A stretch of 64,000 bases of DNA from NCBI RefSeq assembly GCF_014192715.1, contig NZ_JACHYH010000003.1, forward strand, positions 310,001 through 374,000, written 5' to 3'. Positions 1 to 8,693 of the stretch are shown here, one piece after another. Both the position numbers and the translations under genes were made by a program. How positions within the stretch are numbered: the first letter of the stretch is position 1; each line of letters begins with the position of its first letter. The notes beneath the pieces were generated by a model. The model saw only the letters and a program-made list of their open reading frames with translations. It searched no databases and was not told the DNA's origin. The DNA comes from Luteibacter sp. Sphag1AF. Its GTDB lineage: Bacteria > Pseudomonadota > Gammaproteobacteria > Xanthomonadales > Rhodanobacteraceae.

Positions 1-1085
1 ATCTGCTCCACCTTGCCCTCAAGCTGACGATTCAGCTCATTGACTTTCTGCTCCACCAGCGCGCGCGCGGTGATGTCGCTGACGGTAAGCAGAAGTGCCG
101 GTGCCTTGCTGTCCGGCTGCTCGATGCGGCGGGCATTGATGACTACGTAGCGATCGATGCCATCGACCGTGCGCTGGGTCATTTCGTAATCCCACAGCTC
201 GCGATCACGGGCGATCACATCGCTCAGACGCTGCAAGAGCGCACCATCGTTCCACGCGCCATTGCCCACATCTTTCAGGGGCAGATTGCGATCACGATCA
301 GAGTTCATGCCATAAAGCTCACCGAACGCCGTATTGACCAGCAGCGTACACAGATCGCCGTCCAGCATGGCGATGGGTTCGCGCACGGCCTGCACGATGA
401 GCAGCGAGCGCTGCACGGCTTCCTGCATGCGCGATTCGGCACTCAGGCGAATGGCGATCTGGCGCTCGGACACCACAACGACAATGCCCAGCAGGGCGAT
501 CTGCGCAAGCGCGGCGATCAGCAGAACGATGCGGTTGTTGGCTGCCAGTTCCTGCGCATGCACGCGACGCGCTTCAAGCAGGCCGCTCTCTTCGTTCACG
601 ACCTGCACCACAAGATCGCGGAACGCGAACAGCTTGCGTGCGTCTTCCATGGATGTGAACGCGCCCGCGCGATCACCGCCATGCAGGCGCTTGACGGCTT
701 GATCCATCAACACCAGCCGGCCATTGGCCACGGCTTCCAGCGCACCCAGCCGCGTCATCTGCGCCGGGTTGTCGCGCATCATTTCGCGCAGGTTGGTCAG
801 AATGCCCGGGATGATCTTGCGCGCGCCGATGGCGCGCTCGTTCAACACGGCATCGCCGTTAACACCCGGTACGAGCATCGTGTAGATGGACGCTTCGCTG
901 TCGCGAAGAGCAGCCTCAAGGCGGTAGACGCTGGCCTTGATTTCGGCGGTATGGGTCACCCAGTCGCGCGACTCCAGTGCGTCTTCGGCGCTGGAGCGGG
1001 TAACGATATAAGGAAGCGCAACGATGACCACCACAGCCACCAGCAAGCCAGCCACGCGCCAGCGCAGTCCGATACGTTGGATCAT
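1..1085 (-). CDS. Sensor protein (probable histidine kinase), 5' part, cut at left edge
   Basis: Reading the minus strand from an ATG at 1085 gives an open frame that runs off the window. The protein begins MIQRIGLRWRVAGLLVAVVV, a membrane segment of about 25 residues. A periplasmic helical region of roughly 150 residues follows, of the CHASE3 type, with a WVTHTAEIKASVYRLEAALR helix. A second membrane segment (about residues 180-205) leads to a PAS domain containing VREPIAMLDGDLCTLLVNTA. A PAS-associated stretch then gives way to the coiled coil VEQKVNELNRQLEGKVEQ, where the window ends. This order (TM, CHASE3, TM, PAS, coiled coil) is usual for sensor histidine kinases or diguanylate cyclases. 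The catalytic part is outside the window, so the output type is inferred only. Confidence 0.75.
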   Translation of the reverse strand, partial: MIQRIGLRWRVAGLLVAVVVIVALPYIVTRSSAEDALESRDWVTHTAEIKASVYRLEAALRDSEASIYTMLVPGVNGDAVLNERAIGARKIIPGILTNLREMMRDNPAQMTRLGALEAVANGRLVLMDQAVKRLHGGDRAGAFTSMEDARKLFAFRDLVVQVVNEESGLLEARRVHAQELAANNRIVLLIAALAQIALLGIVVVVSERQIAIRLSAESRMQEAVQRSLLIVQAVREPIAMLDGDLCTLLVNTAFGELYGMNSDRDRNLPLKDVGNGAWNDGALLQRLSDVIARDRELWDYEMTQRTVDGIDRYVVINARRIEQPDSKAPALLLTVSDITARALVEQKVNELNRQLEGKVEQ

Positions 1086-1464
1086 GCAGCCTCTATCCTC
1101 ACAGCCCTTCCTGCACAGGAACAATGCCCATTTTGGCACGCTTGCAGCGTGTCTTGCATGTTCGGAACGGACATAAGCGCCTGAAGAGGAACGCGACGAA
1201 CGCACCGAGCGATGCACCAGCGCCTCCGTATAAACGAAAGACGGCCAGGTGCAACGAACGATGCGCCAGTGTCACTGGAGGGCTGCTTGATGCCGCAGGC
1301 CGCGTGAAACAGATGTGACGACGGTCGGCCAGGCTTGGGCCCGGGCTCGCGCAAGATGCTCTTGCGCATGGTTTTTTGCCCGGAATCATCAGAAAAAAAC
1401 ATCGCAGTCAGTCCCCCTCTCACACCCCAGGGCGGAAGGGAGATTGGCTGCGATGGGCAGGCGA
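1086..1464. other. Intergenic region, no gene supported
   Basis: About 380 bases lie between the sensor gene start and the end of the GH92 gene. Short overlapping open frames occur on both strands, but none has a convincing ribosome binding site or family resemblance. The promoter of the sensor gene should be in its left part. Confidence 0.5.
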
Positions 1465-3804
1465 TCAATCAGCCGTTTTACTCATCGACGTGGGCCGCGC
1501 AGCCTCGCCCGTACCCCACGTCGTGTTTGGCCTGGCCTGCATCACGAACTTGAGTTCGCCGCCCGCCGCGATCTCTTCGTGACGCACGTAGGTGCGCTCC
1601 AGCGGCTTGCCGTTGAGCGTGACTGAACCGACGTACGGATGCGAGGCATCCAGATGCTCGGCAATGACGGTGAATTTCCTGCCGCCGGCAAGGTTCAGCG
1701 TGGCCTTGTTCACGAACGGCCTGCCGATCACGTATTCATTGCTGGCCGGTGTTACCGGATAGAAGCCCAGCGACGTGAAGACATACCAGGCGGACATCTG
1801 CCCCAGGTCATCATTGCCGACCAGGCCGGTGGGCGTGGGCGTGTACTGGGTGTCCATCACCGTTTTCAGGCGCTCCTGGGTCTTCCACGGCTGGCCCGCG
1901 AAATCGTACAGGTAGGCCATATGGTGGCTGGGTTCGTTGCCATGCGCATACCAGCCGATCAGGCCGGTGATGTCTTCCACGTGCGCGAAGGCTTTCGGAT
2001 CAACCTTTGCATCGAACACTTCATCCAGGCGCTTCACGAAATGGGCGTCGCCGCCCAGCTCACCGATCAGGCCTGCCACATCCTGCGGCACGAACCAGGA
2101 ATACTGGTATGCGTTGCCCTCGGTGAAGTCGCTGCCGTAGCCGGCCTGCCCCGGATCGAACGGCTCGCGGAAGCTGCCATCCGACTTGCGGGCACGCACG
2201 AAGCCGGTCTTCGCATCGAAGCTGTTGCGCCAGTAACCGGCACGTTTGGTGAACTCAGCCGCGACGTCGTTCTTGCCCATGGCTTTCGCCATCTGCGCCA
2301 GCGTCCAGTCGTCGTACGCGTATTCAACCGTCTTGGAGGCTGCTTCCGGCTGACGGTCGATGGGCACATAGCCCAACTTCATATAGTCGTCCAGACCGCC
2401 ATATGGGCCGTAGCTCGCACTGGACACCATGGCTTTCAGCGCCGCGTCGGCATCGTAGCCGCGGATGCCCTTCATATAGGCATCGGCAATCACGGGAACC
2501 GCGTGGTAGCCGATCATGCACCAGGTTTCCATGCCCTGATACGCCCACACGGGCAGGATGCCGAACGGACTGGCCTGCTGCGAGGCGATCAGTGAACTGA
2601 CGAAATCGTTGCTTCGCTCGGGCTCAAGAAGCGTCATCAGCGGCTGCTGCGCACGGAACACATCCCACAGCGACCAGGTCGAGTAGAACGTGAAGCCTTT
2701 TGCGGTGTGCACTTCGTTGTCCGGCCCGCGATACTGGCCGTTCACATCCATCGACAGGCCAGGCGCGATCATGGAGTGATACAGCGCGGTATAGAAGGTC
2801 TGCCGCGTTTTGGCGGGCGCTTCCACATCCACGGTAGCCAGCGCTTTTTCCCATGCATTGCGCGCATCAGCGCGGCGAGCATCGAAGTCGAAACCGGCAC
2901 CGTCCTTGTCGAGGTTTGCGATGGCGTTCTCTTCGCTGACCGAGGAAACGGCCACTTTCACGATCAGCGGCTTGTCCAGGCTACCGAAGTCGAACACGCC
3001 TTCCAACGCGCGACCGGCCTGCGCATCCCCATCTTCAGCGTGATTGCCCGGGCCTGCGAAGCCGCGATAGGTGATGTTTGCTTCGCGGTTGTACAGCGTG
3101 CGCGATGTCATCGGCTGGTTGAAGCGCATGGCAAAGTACAGCTGGCGGCCTGCCGCCCAGCCGCGTGTGATGCGGCCGCCGGTCACGGTGCCATCGGCGC
3201 GAACGCGCAGCGAAGACCAGAGCACCTTGCCGTCGTAGTCGTAAATGCCGGGGCGCAGGTCCATCAGCAGATGGGCGGGCTTGCCCTTCGGGAATGCGTA
3301 GCGGTGCCAGCCCACGCGCGCGCCTGCGGTCAGCTCGGCACGGATGCCATAGTCGGCCAGCGTCACGGCGTAGTACCCTGCTTCGGCCTTTTCGGTCTTG
3401 TGATCAAAGCGCGACCGATAGCCGCTGCCGGGCTGCTCCGGAGTACCCGGGTCCAGCCGTACGTCGCCCGCGACAGGCATGACCAGCACATCGCCAAGAT
3501 CCGAATGTCCGCTGCCGGAGAAATGGGTATGCGAAAAGCCGAGGATGCTGCCATCGCCGTACTGGTAGCCGGCTGCCCATTTATAAGCGTGCTTGAAGTC
3601 CGGCATCGCCGTGTCCGGGCTCAGCTGCACCATGCCGAAGGGCACCGTCGCACCGGGGAAGGTGTGACCGTCGCCACCCGTACCGATCATGGGGTCCACG
3701 ACCGACCAGGCGCTGCTGCCCTTGTCCGTGGCGGCGCCTGCCGCCAGCGGGATGGAAAGGGCCGCGGCCAGCAGGCTCCGGCGCAGGCGGGTGTACTTCG
3801 GCAT
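1465..3804 (-). CDS. GH92 family alpha-1,2-mannosidase, exported
   Basis: The 779-residue product belongs to glycoside hydrolase family 92, calcium-dependent exo-acting alpha-mannosidases. The start at 3804 is chosen because GAGGGGAAG lies just upstream and it gives a clean signal peptide (MPKYTRLRRSLLAAALSIPL, cleavage near AGA-ATD). A longer open frame upstream has no signal sequence. Family landmarks are the N-terminal GTGGDGHTFPGATVPFGMVQ (about residues 33-52), EGNAYQYSWFVPQD, which carries the general acid Glu, and GNDDLGQMSAWYVF near the C-terminus, with the catalytic Asp pair. It is divergent from the lacI gene and is expected to release mannose from glycans in the periplasm, feeding the isomerase/kinase genes on the other strand. 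Confidence 0.93.
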   Translation of the reverse strand: MPKYTRLRRSLLAAALSIPLAAGAATDKGSSAWSVVDPMIGTGGDGHTFPGATVPFGMVQLSPDTAMPDFKHAYKWAAGYQYGDGSILGFSHTHFSGSGHSDLGDVLVMPVAGDVRLDPGTPEQPGSGYRSRFDHKTEKAEAGYYAVTLADYGIRAELTAGARVGWHRYAFPKGKPAHLLMDLRPGIYDYDGKVLWSSLRVRADGTVTGGRITRGWAAGRQLYFAMRFNQPMTSRTLYNREANITYRGFAGPGNHAEDGDAQAGRALEGVFDFGSLDKPLIVKVAVSSVSEENAIANLDKDGAGFDFDARRADARNAWEKALATVDVEAPAKTRQTFYTALYHSMIAPGLSMDVNGQYRGPDNEVHTAKGFTFYSTWSLWDVFRAQQPLMTLLEPERSNDFVSSLIASQQASPFGILPVWAYQGMETWCMIGYHAVPVIADAYMKGIRGYDADAALKAMVSSASYGPYGGLDDYMKLGYVPIDRQPEAASKTVEYAYDDWTLAQMAKAMGKNDVAAEFTKRAGYWRNSFDAKTGFVRARKSDGSFREPFDPGQAGYGSDFTEGNAYQYSWFVPQDVAGLIGELGGDAHFVKRLDEVFDAKVDPKAFAHVEDITGLIGWYAHGNEPSHHMAYLYDFAGQPWKTQERLKTVMDTQYTPTPTGLVGNDDLGQMSAWYVFTSLGFYPVTPASNEYVIGRPFVNKATLNLAGGRKFTVIAEHLDASHPYVGSVTLNGKPLERTYVRHEEIAAGGELKFVMQARPNTTWGTGEAARPTSMSKTAD

Positions 3805-3893
3805 CTGGCTTCCCCTCGATCGGATCGGTACAAAGGATTTGGATCGTGATAAACGAGCCGAAGCTAACAAACTTCCCTGCCCGATGCATGCTG

Positions 3894-3910
3894 CAGTGCG
3901 TGATGCACTG
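3894..3910. promoter_or_regulatory. Candidate operator: inverted repeat in divergent lacI/GH92 region
   Basis: CAGTGC, 5 bases, GCACTG forms a perfect inverted repeat in the 160-base divergent region between the mannosidase and the LacI-type regulator. Position suits control of both directions. LacI-family operators more often have an even spacing with a central CG, so the assignment is weak. Confidence 0.25.
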
Positions 3911-3964
3911 TTTGCCATCCCGAGCGATGATCGCCCGAATTTAGATCGTTTGAAGGAACAGCCG

Positions 3965-5014
3965 ATGCCCAAGCCTCCCCCGCAGCGCCGCAAGGTCACC
4001 CTCGCCGATATCGCGTTGGGGTGTGACGTATCGCGGGCCACCGTGTCACTGGTGCTGCGCGGCAGTCCGCTGGTCAATTCGGCCACGCGGGCCCGGGTCG
4101 AGGCCGAGCTGAAGCGGCAGGGTTACGTCTATAACCGGGCTGCGGCCAATCTGCGCCGACGCACCTCGTCGAGCATCGGTCTGGTGGTCAATGACCTGGG
4201 CAACCCGTTCTTCGCGGAATTTGCCGCCGGGGCCGACGAAGCCCTGGCCAGCGCGGGTTTTGTCACCCTGCTGGGCAACACCGGCGAATCACCAGAGCGT
4301 CAGCAGGCCGTGCTCAATTCGCTGGTTGAACATGGTCCGGCCGGCATCATCCTCTCGCCGGCTGAAGGCAGCGAGGGCGAACGCGTTCTGTCCGCCGTGG
4401 GCGTGCACACGCCCCTGCTCGTATTCAACCGCGAACTACCCGACGCCCAGGGCGAGCATCGCTGGGACACGCTGGAAATGGACAACGAGCGAGGCGCCCG
4501 CCTCGCCACCGAACACCTGATCTCGCTGGGACATCAGCGCATCGCATTCTTTGGCGGTCATCGCGATTCCAGTTCCGTGGAGCAGCGCCGTCGCGGTTAC
4601 AGCGGTGCGATGCGCGACGCGGGTCTGCCGATCGACCCTTCGTGGCTGATCGAGAGCGCACCCACCCGACTGGAAGCTGCACGGCAGACCGGCGCCCTCT
4701 TCCTTCGCGATCCCACACCCACGGCGGCCGTCTGCTACAACGACGCGGTCGCGCTGGGCCTGATGCTCGGCCTCACTCGTCGTGGACGTCGTCCCGGCGA
4801 GGATTTTGCACTGACCGGCTTCGACGACGTTGCCGAAGCTTCGGTCAGCGTGCCGCCTCTGACGACGATTGCGGTGGACCCACGCGGTCGCGGCAGGCAG
4901 GCCGCAGAACTCATCCTGAGCAGACTATCCAATCCGGATGCCGCGCCAGGTCATACCATTGCGCCCGTGCAGCTTGTAGTACGCGAAAGCAGCTGCCCGC
5001 CTCATTCATCCTGA
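3965..5014 (+). CDS. LacI family transcriptional regulator of the mannose locus
   Basis: The 349-residue protein has an N-terminal LacI helix-turn-helix (VTLADIALGCDVSRATVSLV, about residues 11-30) with the hinge helix NRAAANLRR. A periplasmic-binding-protein-like sensor domain follows (IGLVVNDLGNPFFAEFAAGA onward), ending with the usual TGFDDVAEASVSVPPLTTI segment. The ATG at 3965 is preceded by AAGGAA. A longer frame upstream would add residues with no LacI homology. It lies 17 bases upstream of the sugar transporter and opposite the GH92 gene, so it most likely represses both transcripts until mannose or a derivative binds. The effector molecule is inferred from the neighbours. Confidence 0.92.
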   Translation: MPKPPPQRRKVTLADIALGCDVSRATVSLVLRGSPLVNSATRARVEAELKRQGYVYNRAAANLRRRTSSSIGLVVNDLGNPFFAEFAAGADEALASAGFVTLLGNTGESPERQQAVLNSLVEHGPAGIILSPAEGSEGERVLSAVGVHTPLLVFNRELPDAQGEHRWDTLEMDNERGARLATEHLISLGHQRIAFFGGHRDSSSVEQRRRGYSGAMRDAGLPIDPSWLIESAPTRLEAARQTGALFLRDPTPTAAVCYNDAVALGLMLGLTRRGRRPGEDFALTGFDDVAEASVSVPPLTTIAVDPRGRGRQAAELILSRLSNPDAAPGHTIAPVQLVVRESSCPPHSS

Positions 5015-5031
5015 CCCCAACGGAGCGCCTC

Positions 5032-6348
5032 ATGGCTACCGCTTCTGCGCCAACTCCTCCGGTATCCACCGGTCACGCCGGTGATACCCGCTACACCTAC
5101 TTCCCGCTCGCGCTGGGTGTAATGACCACGATTTTCTTCATGTGGGGCTTCCTGACCTGCCTGAATGACATCCTGATCCCGCATCTGAAGGCCTCGTTCG
5201 AGCTGAGCTACAAGAGCGTGATGCTCATCCAGTCCACCTTCTTCGGCACGTACTTCCTCATGTCGCTGCCAGGCGGATGGCTGGTGGCGCGCGTTGGCTA
5301 CAAGAAGGGCATCGTCGCCGGCCTGGCTATCGCAGGCATCGGCGCACTGGGCTTCTGGCCTGCCGCCGCACTGCATAACTACCCGTCCTTCCTCGGCGCA
5401 CTGTTCGTGCTGGCCGCCGGCATCACCGTGCTTCAGGTTGCCGCCAACCCGTACGTCGCCCTGCTGGGTCCCGAGCGCACCAGCTCCAGCCGGCTCACGC
5501 TGGCCCAGGCGCTGAACTCGGCCGGCACCGCGGTCGCCCCGCTGGTCGGCGGTTTCCTGATCCTGGCCAACACGGTCAAGACGGGTGACGAAATCAAACA
5601 GCTCTCGGCTGCCGAGCAGGTGGCCTACCGCGCACAGGAAGCCAGCTCGGTGCAGGGCCCGTATCTCGGCCTTGCCGTCGTGCTGTTCCTGCTTGCCATC
5701 TTCGTGTGGCTGTTCCGCCTTCCCGCGCTGGAAGAAACCACCGAGAAGGCAGACACGTCCAGGCATACACTGCTGGATGCCCTGCGCTACCCCCACGTGA
5801 AATTCGGCGTGCTGGCGATCTTCTTCTACGTGGGCTCGGAAGTCTCGATCGGCAGCTTCATGGTGAACTACCTGCATCTCCCGGAGATCGGCAACTTCTC
5901 CGAGAAGCAGGCGACCCACTACGTGTCCGCGTACTGGACGCTGGCCATGATCGGCCGCTTCATCGGTTCGGCGCTGCTGGTCAAGGTGTCGCCGCGCCTG
6001 CTGCTGAGCCTGTTCGCCATGATCAACATCCTGCTGCTCATCACGACGATGTCGACCTCTGGCATGGTCGCGGTTTATAGCCTGGTGGCCATCGGCCTGT
6101 TCAATTCGATCATGTTCCCGACGATCTTCTCGCTGGCCATCGAACATCTGGGGCCCCTGACCGGCAAGGCGACCAGCCTGCTCGTCATGGCCATCGTGGG
6201 CGGCGCGCTGTTCCCGCCCATCCAGGGTGCGTTTGCCGATTACATCGGCGTGCAGCCCGCGTTCTTTATCCCGCTGATCGGTTACGCGTACATCGTGTTC
6301 TACGGTTTCAGCGGCTCGAAGGTGCGCTCGGCTCCCGTCACGCACTGA
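5032..6348 (+). CDS. FucP/GluP-like MFS sugar:H+ symporter
   Basis: The 438-residue protein has about twelve hydrophobic segments. It carries the L-fucose/glucose/galactose permease landmarks MWGFLTCLNDILIPHLK in the first transmembrane region and QVAANPYVALLGP around residues 135-147. Members of this major facilitator subfamily bring hexoses across the inner membrane with protons. The ATG at 5032 follows a GGAG motif and sits 17 bases after lacI. With a mannosidase before it and a mannose isomerase and fructokinase after it, mannose is the likely substrate (context inference). Confidence 0.9.
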   Translation: MATASAPTPPVSTGHAGDTRYTYFPLALGVMTTIFFMWGFLTCLNDILIPHLKASFELSYKSVMLIQSTFFGTYFLMSLPGGWLVARVGYKKGIVAGLAIAGIGALGFWPAAALHNYPSFLGALFVLAAGITVLQVAANPYVALLGPERTSSSRLTLAQALNSAGTAVAPLVGGFLILANTVKTGDEIKQLSAAEQVAYRAQEASSVQGPYLGLAVVLFLLAIFVWLFRLPALEETTEKADTSRHTLLDALRYPHVKFGVLAIFFYVGSEVSIGSFMVNYLHLPEIGNFSEKQATHYVSAYWTLAMIGRFIGSALLVKVSPRLLLSLFAMINILLLITTMSTSGMVAVYSLVAIGLFNSIMFPTIFSLAIEHLGPLTGKATSLLVMAIVGGALFPPIQGAFADYIGVQPAFFIPLIGYAYIVFYGFSGSKVRSAPVTH

Positions 6349-6361
6349 CCGCTCGCCTGCC

Positions 6362-6385
6362 GGCGGCCGGAGCATTCCGGCCGCC
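6362..6385 (+). other. Intra-operon hairpin between transporter and fructokinase
   Basis: GGCGGCCGGA, 4-base loop, TCCGGCCGCC is a perfect 10-bp stem. It is not followed by a T run, so it is more likely an RNA-stability or partial attenuation element than a full terminator. Confidence 0.5.
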
Positions 6386-6421
6386 GCGCATTGTTATCGC
6401 CGCAGGACAGGCTTCCATCGC

Positions 6422-7402
6422 ATGGCTTCCATTCTCTGCTTCGGCGAAGCGCTGATCGACTTTCACGCGCAGCGCCAAGCCGGCGGCAACCAGCCGCCCG
6501 CCTTCATTCCTTTTGCCGGCGGCGCTCCCGCCAATGTCGCGGTTGCCGTAGCACGTCTTGGTGCCACCTCGCGTTTCGCGGGCATGCTCAGCCGCGACAT
6601 GTTTGGTGATTTTCTTCTGACCAGCCTGCGCGACCTGGGCGTGGGCACCGACGACGTCGTTCGCACTGACGAGGCCAATACCGCTCTGGCCTTTGTCGCC
6701 CTGGACGAAAAGGGCGAGCGCAGCTTCAGCTTTTATCGGCCGCCTGCCGCCGACCTCCTGTTCCGCCCGCATCATTTCCGCGTCGATACGTTCGACGGCC
6801 TGGCGGTGTTCCACGTCTGCTCCAACAGCCTCACCGAAGCGGCCATTGCCGACACCACCATTGAAGGCATGCGCCGTGCGCGCGTGGCCGGTGCGCTGGT
6901 CAGCTTCGACATGAACCTGCGTCCGGCCCTCTGGCCGCGTGATGAAGCCCCGCTGCCGCGTCTGTGGAATGCGCTCAACGAAGCGGACATCATCAAGCTC
7001 AGCGCCGAGGAATTCGCCTTCGTGCATGCGGATGGCCAATCCGATGACGACGTGCTTGAACGCCTGTGGCGCGGCGAAGCCAAAGTGCTTCTGGTCACCG
7101 ACGGCGGCGAGCCCATGCGCTGGTTTACCCGCAACGCCAGGGGTTCGCTCCCTGGCTGGCATGTGGAAACCGTGGATACCACGGCCGCAGGCGATGCCTT
7201 CGTTGGCGGTCTGCTCAGCCAGCTCGCCAGCCAGTCGGTAACGCGCGCCAACCTTTCCGCCCTGCTTGCCGACACCCCGCGTTTCCACGACCTGCTGCGT
7301 TTCGCCGCTGCGTGCGGCGCAATCACGGTCACCCGCAAGGGCTCGTTCACGGCCATCCCCGATGAGGCCGAAGTGCGCGCCTTCATGGAGCATCACACAT
7401 GA
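6422..7402 (+). CDS. Fructokinase, PfkB/ribokinase family
   Basis: The 326-residue carbohydrate kinase has the N-terminal PfkB motif GGAPANVAVAVARLG (about residues 36-50) and the C-terminal DTTAAGDAFVGGLL, where the final Asp is the catalytic base. In the canonical motif the position before the second Ala is usually Gly (DTxGAGD); here it reads DTTAAGD, a common variant. The reaction proposed is ATP-dependent phosphorylation of fructose to fructose 6-phosphate, fitting the fructose made by the isomerase encoded next. Its last four bases overlap the start of that gene (ATGA), a sign of translational coupling. Confidence 0.9.
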   Translation: MASILCFGEALIDFHAQRQAGGNQPPAFIPFAGGAPANVAVAVARLGATSRFAGMLSRDMFGDFLLTSLRDLGVGTDDVVRTDEANTALAFVALDEKGERSFSFYRPPAADLLFRPHHFRVDTFDGLAVFHVCSNSLTEAAIADTTIEGMRRARVAGALVSFDMNLRPALWPRDEAPLPRLWNALNEADIIKLSAEEFAFVHADGQSDDDVLERLWRGEAKVLLVTDGGEPMRWFTRNARGSLPGWHVETVDTTAAGDAFVGGLLSQLASQSVTRANLSALLADTPRFHDLLRFAAACGAITVTRKGSFTAIPDEAEVRAFMEHHT

Positions 7403-8616
7403 CCCACGTACCGCTTCCCCAATTCCGTTCCGTCGACGTGCTGGCCGCTCATGTCGCAAAGACCATGGCGTTTTACCGGCCCAACGAGGTCGATCCCGCC
7501 GGCGGCTTCTTCCAGTATTTCAAGGACGACGGCAGCGTCTACGACCGTGACCACCGTCACCTGGTCAGCAGCACGCGCTTCGTGTTCAACCACGCCATGG
7601 CCGCCATCGAGTTTGGCAAGGACGAAGACGTGGAGCGCGCCCGCCACGGGCTGAATTACCTGCGCGAGGTTCATCGCAACCCGCAGACCGGCGGTTACGC
7701 GTGGACCATTGCCGCAGGCAAGCCGGACGACGAGACCTACCATTGCTACGGCGTGGCCTTCGTCCTGCTGGCCTATTCGTGCGGCGTGAAAGCCGGCATC
7801 GCTGAAGCACGTGCATGGATGGACGAAACCTGGGATCTGCTGGAAAGCCGTTACTGGGACGCTGAATTCGGCCTCTACAAGGACGAGGCGAACAAGCACT
7901 GGGAGTTCTCCGGCTATCGCGGACAGAACGCCAACATGCACACCTGCGAGGCCATGATTGCGGCGTTTGAGGCCACCGGCAACGAACGCTACCTGGATCG
8001 CGCACTGCTGCTGGCCGACAACATGACCCAGCGTCAGGCGAAGCTTGGCAATGGCCTGATCTGGGAACACTACGACGCGCAGTGGAATGTCGACTGGGAA
8101 TACAACCTGGACAATCCCAAGCATCTGTTCCGTCCGTGGGGCTTCCAGCCGGGCCACCAGACGGAGTGGGCGAAGCTCTTGCTGATGCTCGACCGTTACA
8201 CGCACAAACGCGGCCAGTCGGTGCCCTGGCTGGTGCCGACGGCGCAGCACTTCTTCGACACCGCACTCGCCCGCGCGTGGGACGATACCTATGGCGGCAT
8301 CGCCTATGGCTTCTCACCGGAAGGCGACGTATGCGACGACGACAAGTATTTCTGGGTGCAGGCCGAATCGCTGGCAGCGGCAGCGCTGCTGCATGAGCGA
8401 ACCGGCGAAGCACGCTATGGCCAGTGGTACGACCGCATCTGGGCGTACTCGTGGGAGCACATGGTCGACCACCAGTATGGCGCCTGGTATCGCATCCTCA
8501 CCCGCGACAACCGCAAGTACGACAACGACAAATCACCCGCTGGCAAGACCGACTATCACACGATGGGCGCGTGCTATGAGGTGATGGCGATGATCCGGCG
8601 GAAGGGGTCGTTCTGA
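7399..8616 (+). CDS. AGE family sugar isomerase, probable D-mannose isomerase
   Basis: The 405-residue (alpha/alpha)6-barrel protein belongs to the N-acylglucosamine 2-epimerase/mannose isomerase family. Recognisable blocks are NPQTGGYAWTIAAGKPDDETYHCYG, NMHTCEAMIAAFEATGN, GHQTEWAKLLLML and KTDYHTMGACYEVM, which carry the conserved histidines of the active site. Length is typical. It is the last gene of the lacI-MFS-kinase-isomerase operon, with a 4-base overlap with the kinase. Context (mannosidase, fructokinase) favours mannose to fructose interconversion over epimerisation of N-acetylglucosamine or cellobiose. Confidence 0.88.
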   Translation: MTHVPLPQFRSVDVLAAHVAKTMAFYRPNEVDPAGGFFQYFKDDGSVYDRDHRHLVSSTRFVFNHAMAAIEFGKDEDVERARHGLNYLREVHRNPQTGGYAWTIAAGKPDDETYHCYGVAFVLLAYSCGVKAGIAEARAWMDETWDLLESRYWDAEFGLYKDEANKHWEFSGYRGQNANMHTCEAMIAAFEATGNERYLDRALLLADNMTQRQAKLGNGLIWEHYDAQWNVDWEYNLDNPKHLFRPWGFQPGHQTEWAKLLLMLDRYTHKRGQSVPWLVPTAQHFFDTALARAWDDTYGGIAYGFSPEGDVCDDDKYFWVQAESLAAAALLHERTGEARYGQWYDRIWAYSWEHMVDHQYGAWYRILTRDNRKYDNDKSPAGKTDYHTMGACYEVMAMIRRKGSF

Positions 8617-8650
8617 GTCTGGCCATGGCCCTTCTGGGCTGACGGCCATC

Positions 8651-8677
8651 CCCATCGCGAGCCTGGCTCGCGATGGG
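8651..8677. repeat. Perfect 11-bp hairpin in convergent intergenic region
   Basis: CCCATCGCGAG, CCTGG loop, CTCGCGATGGG. It lies between the ends of the convergent isomerase and ku genes. With no T run on either side it looks like a REP-like palindrome or a bidirectional stem rather than a standard terminator. Confidence 0.55.
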
Positions 8678-8693
8678 CGTACCGACATGCCGC

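Noticed and set aside
3805-4086. N-terminal extension of the GH92 enzyme
   Set aside because: The extension overlaps the divergent lacI gene and would bury the signal peptide.
4642-5031. N-terminal extension of the sugar transporter overlapping lacI
   Set aside because: The extra 130 residues are out of frame with lacI coding sequence and have no transporter homology; ATG 5032 has a proper ribosome binding site.
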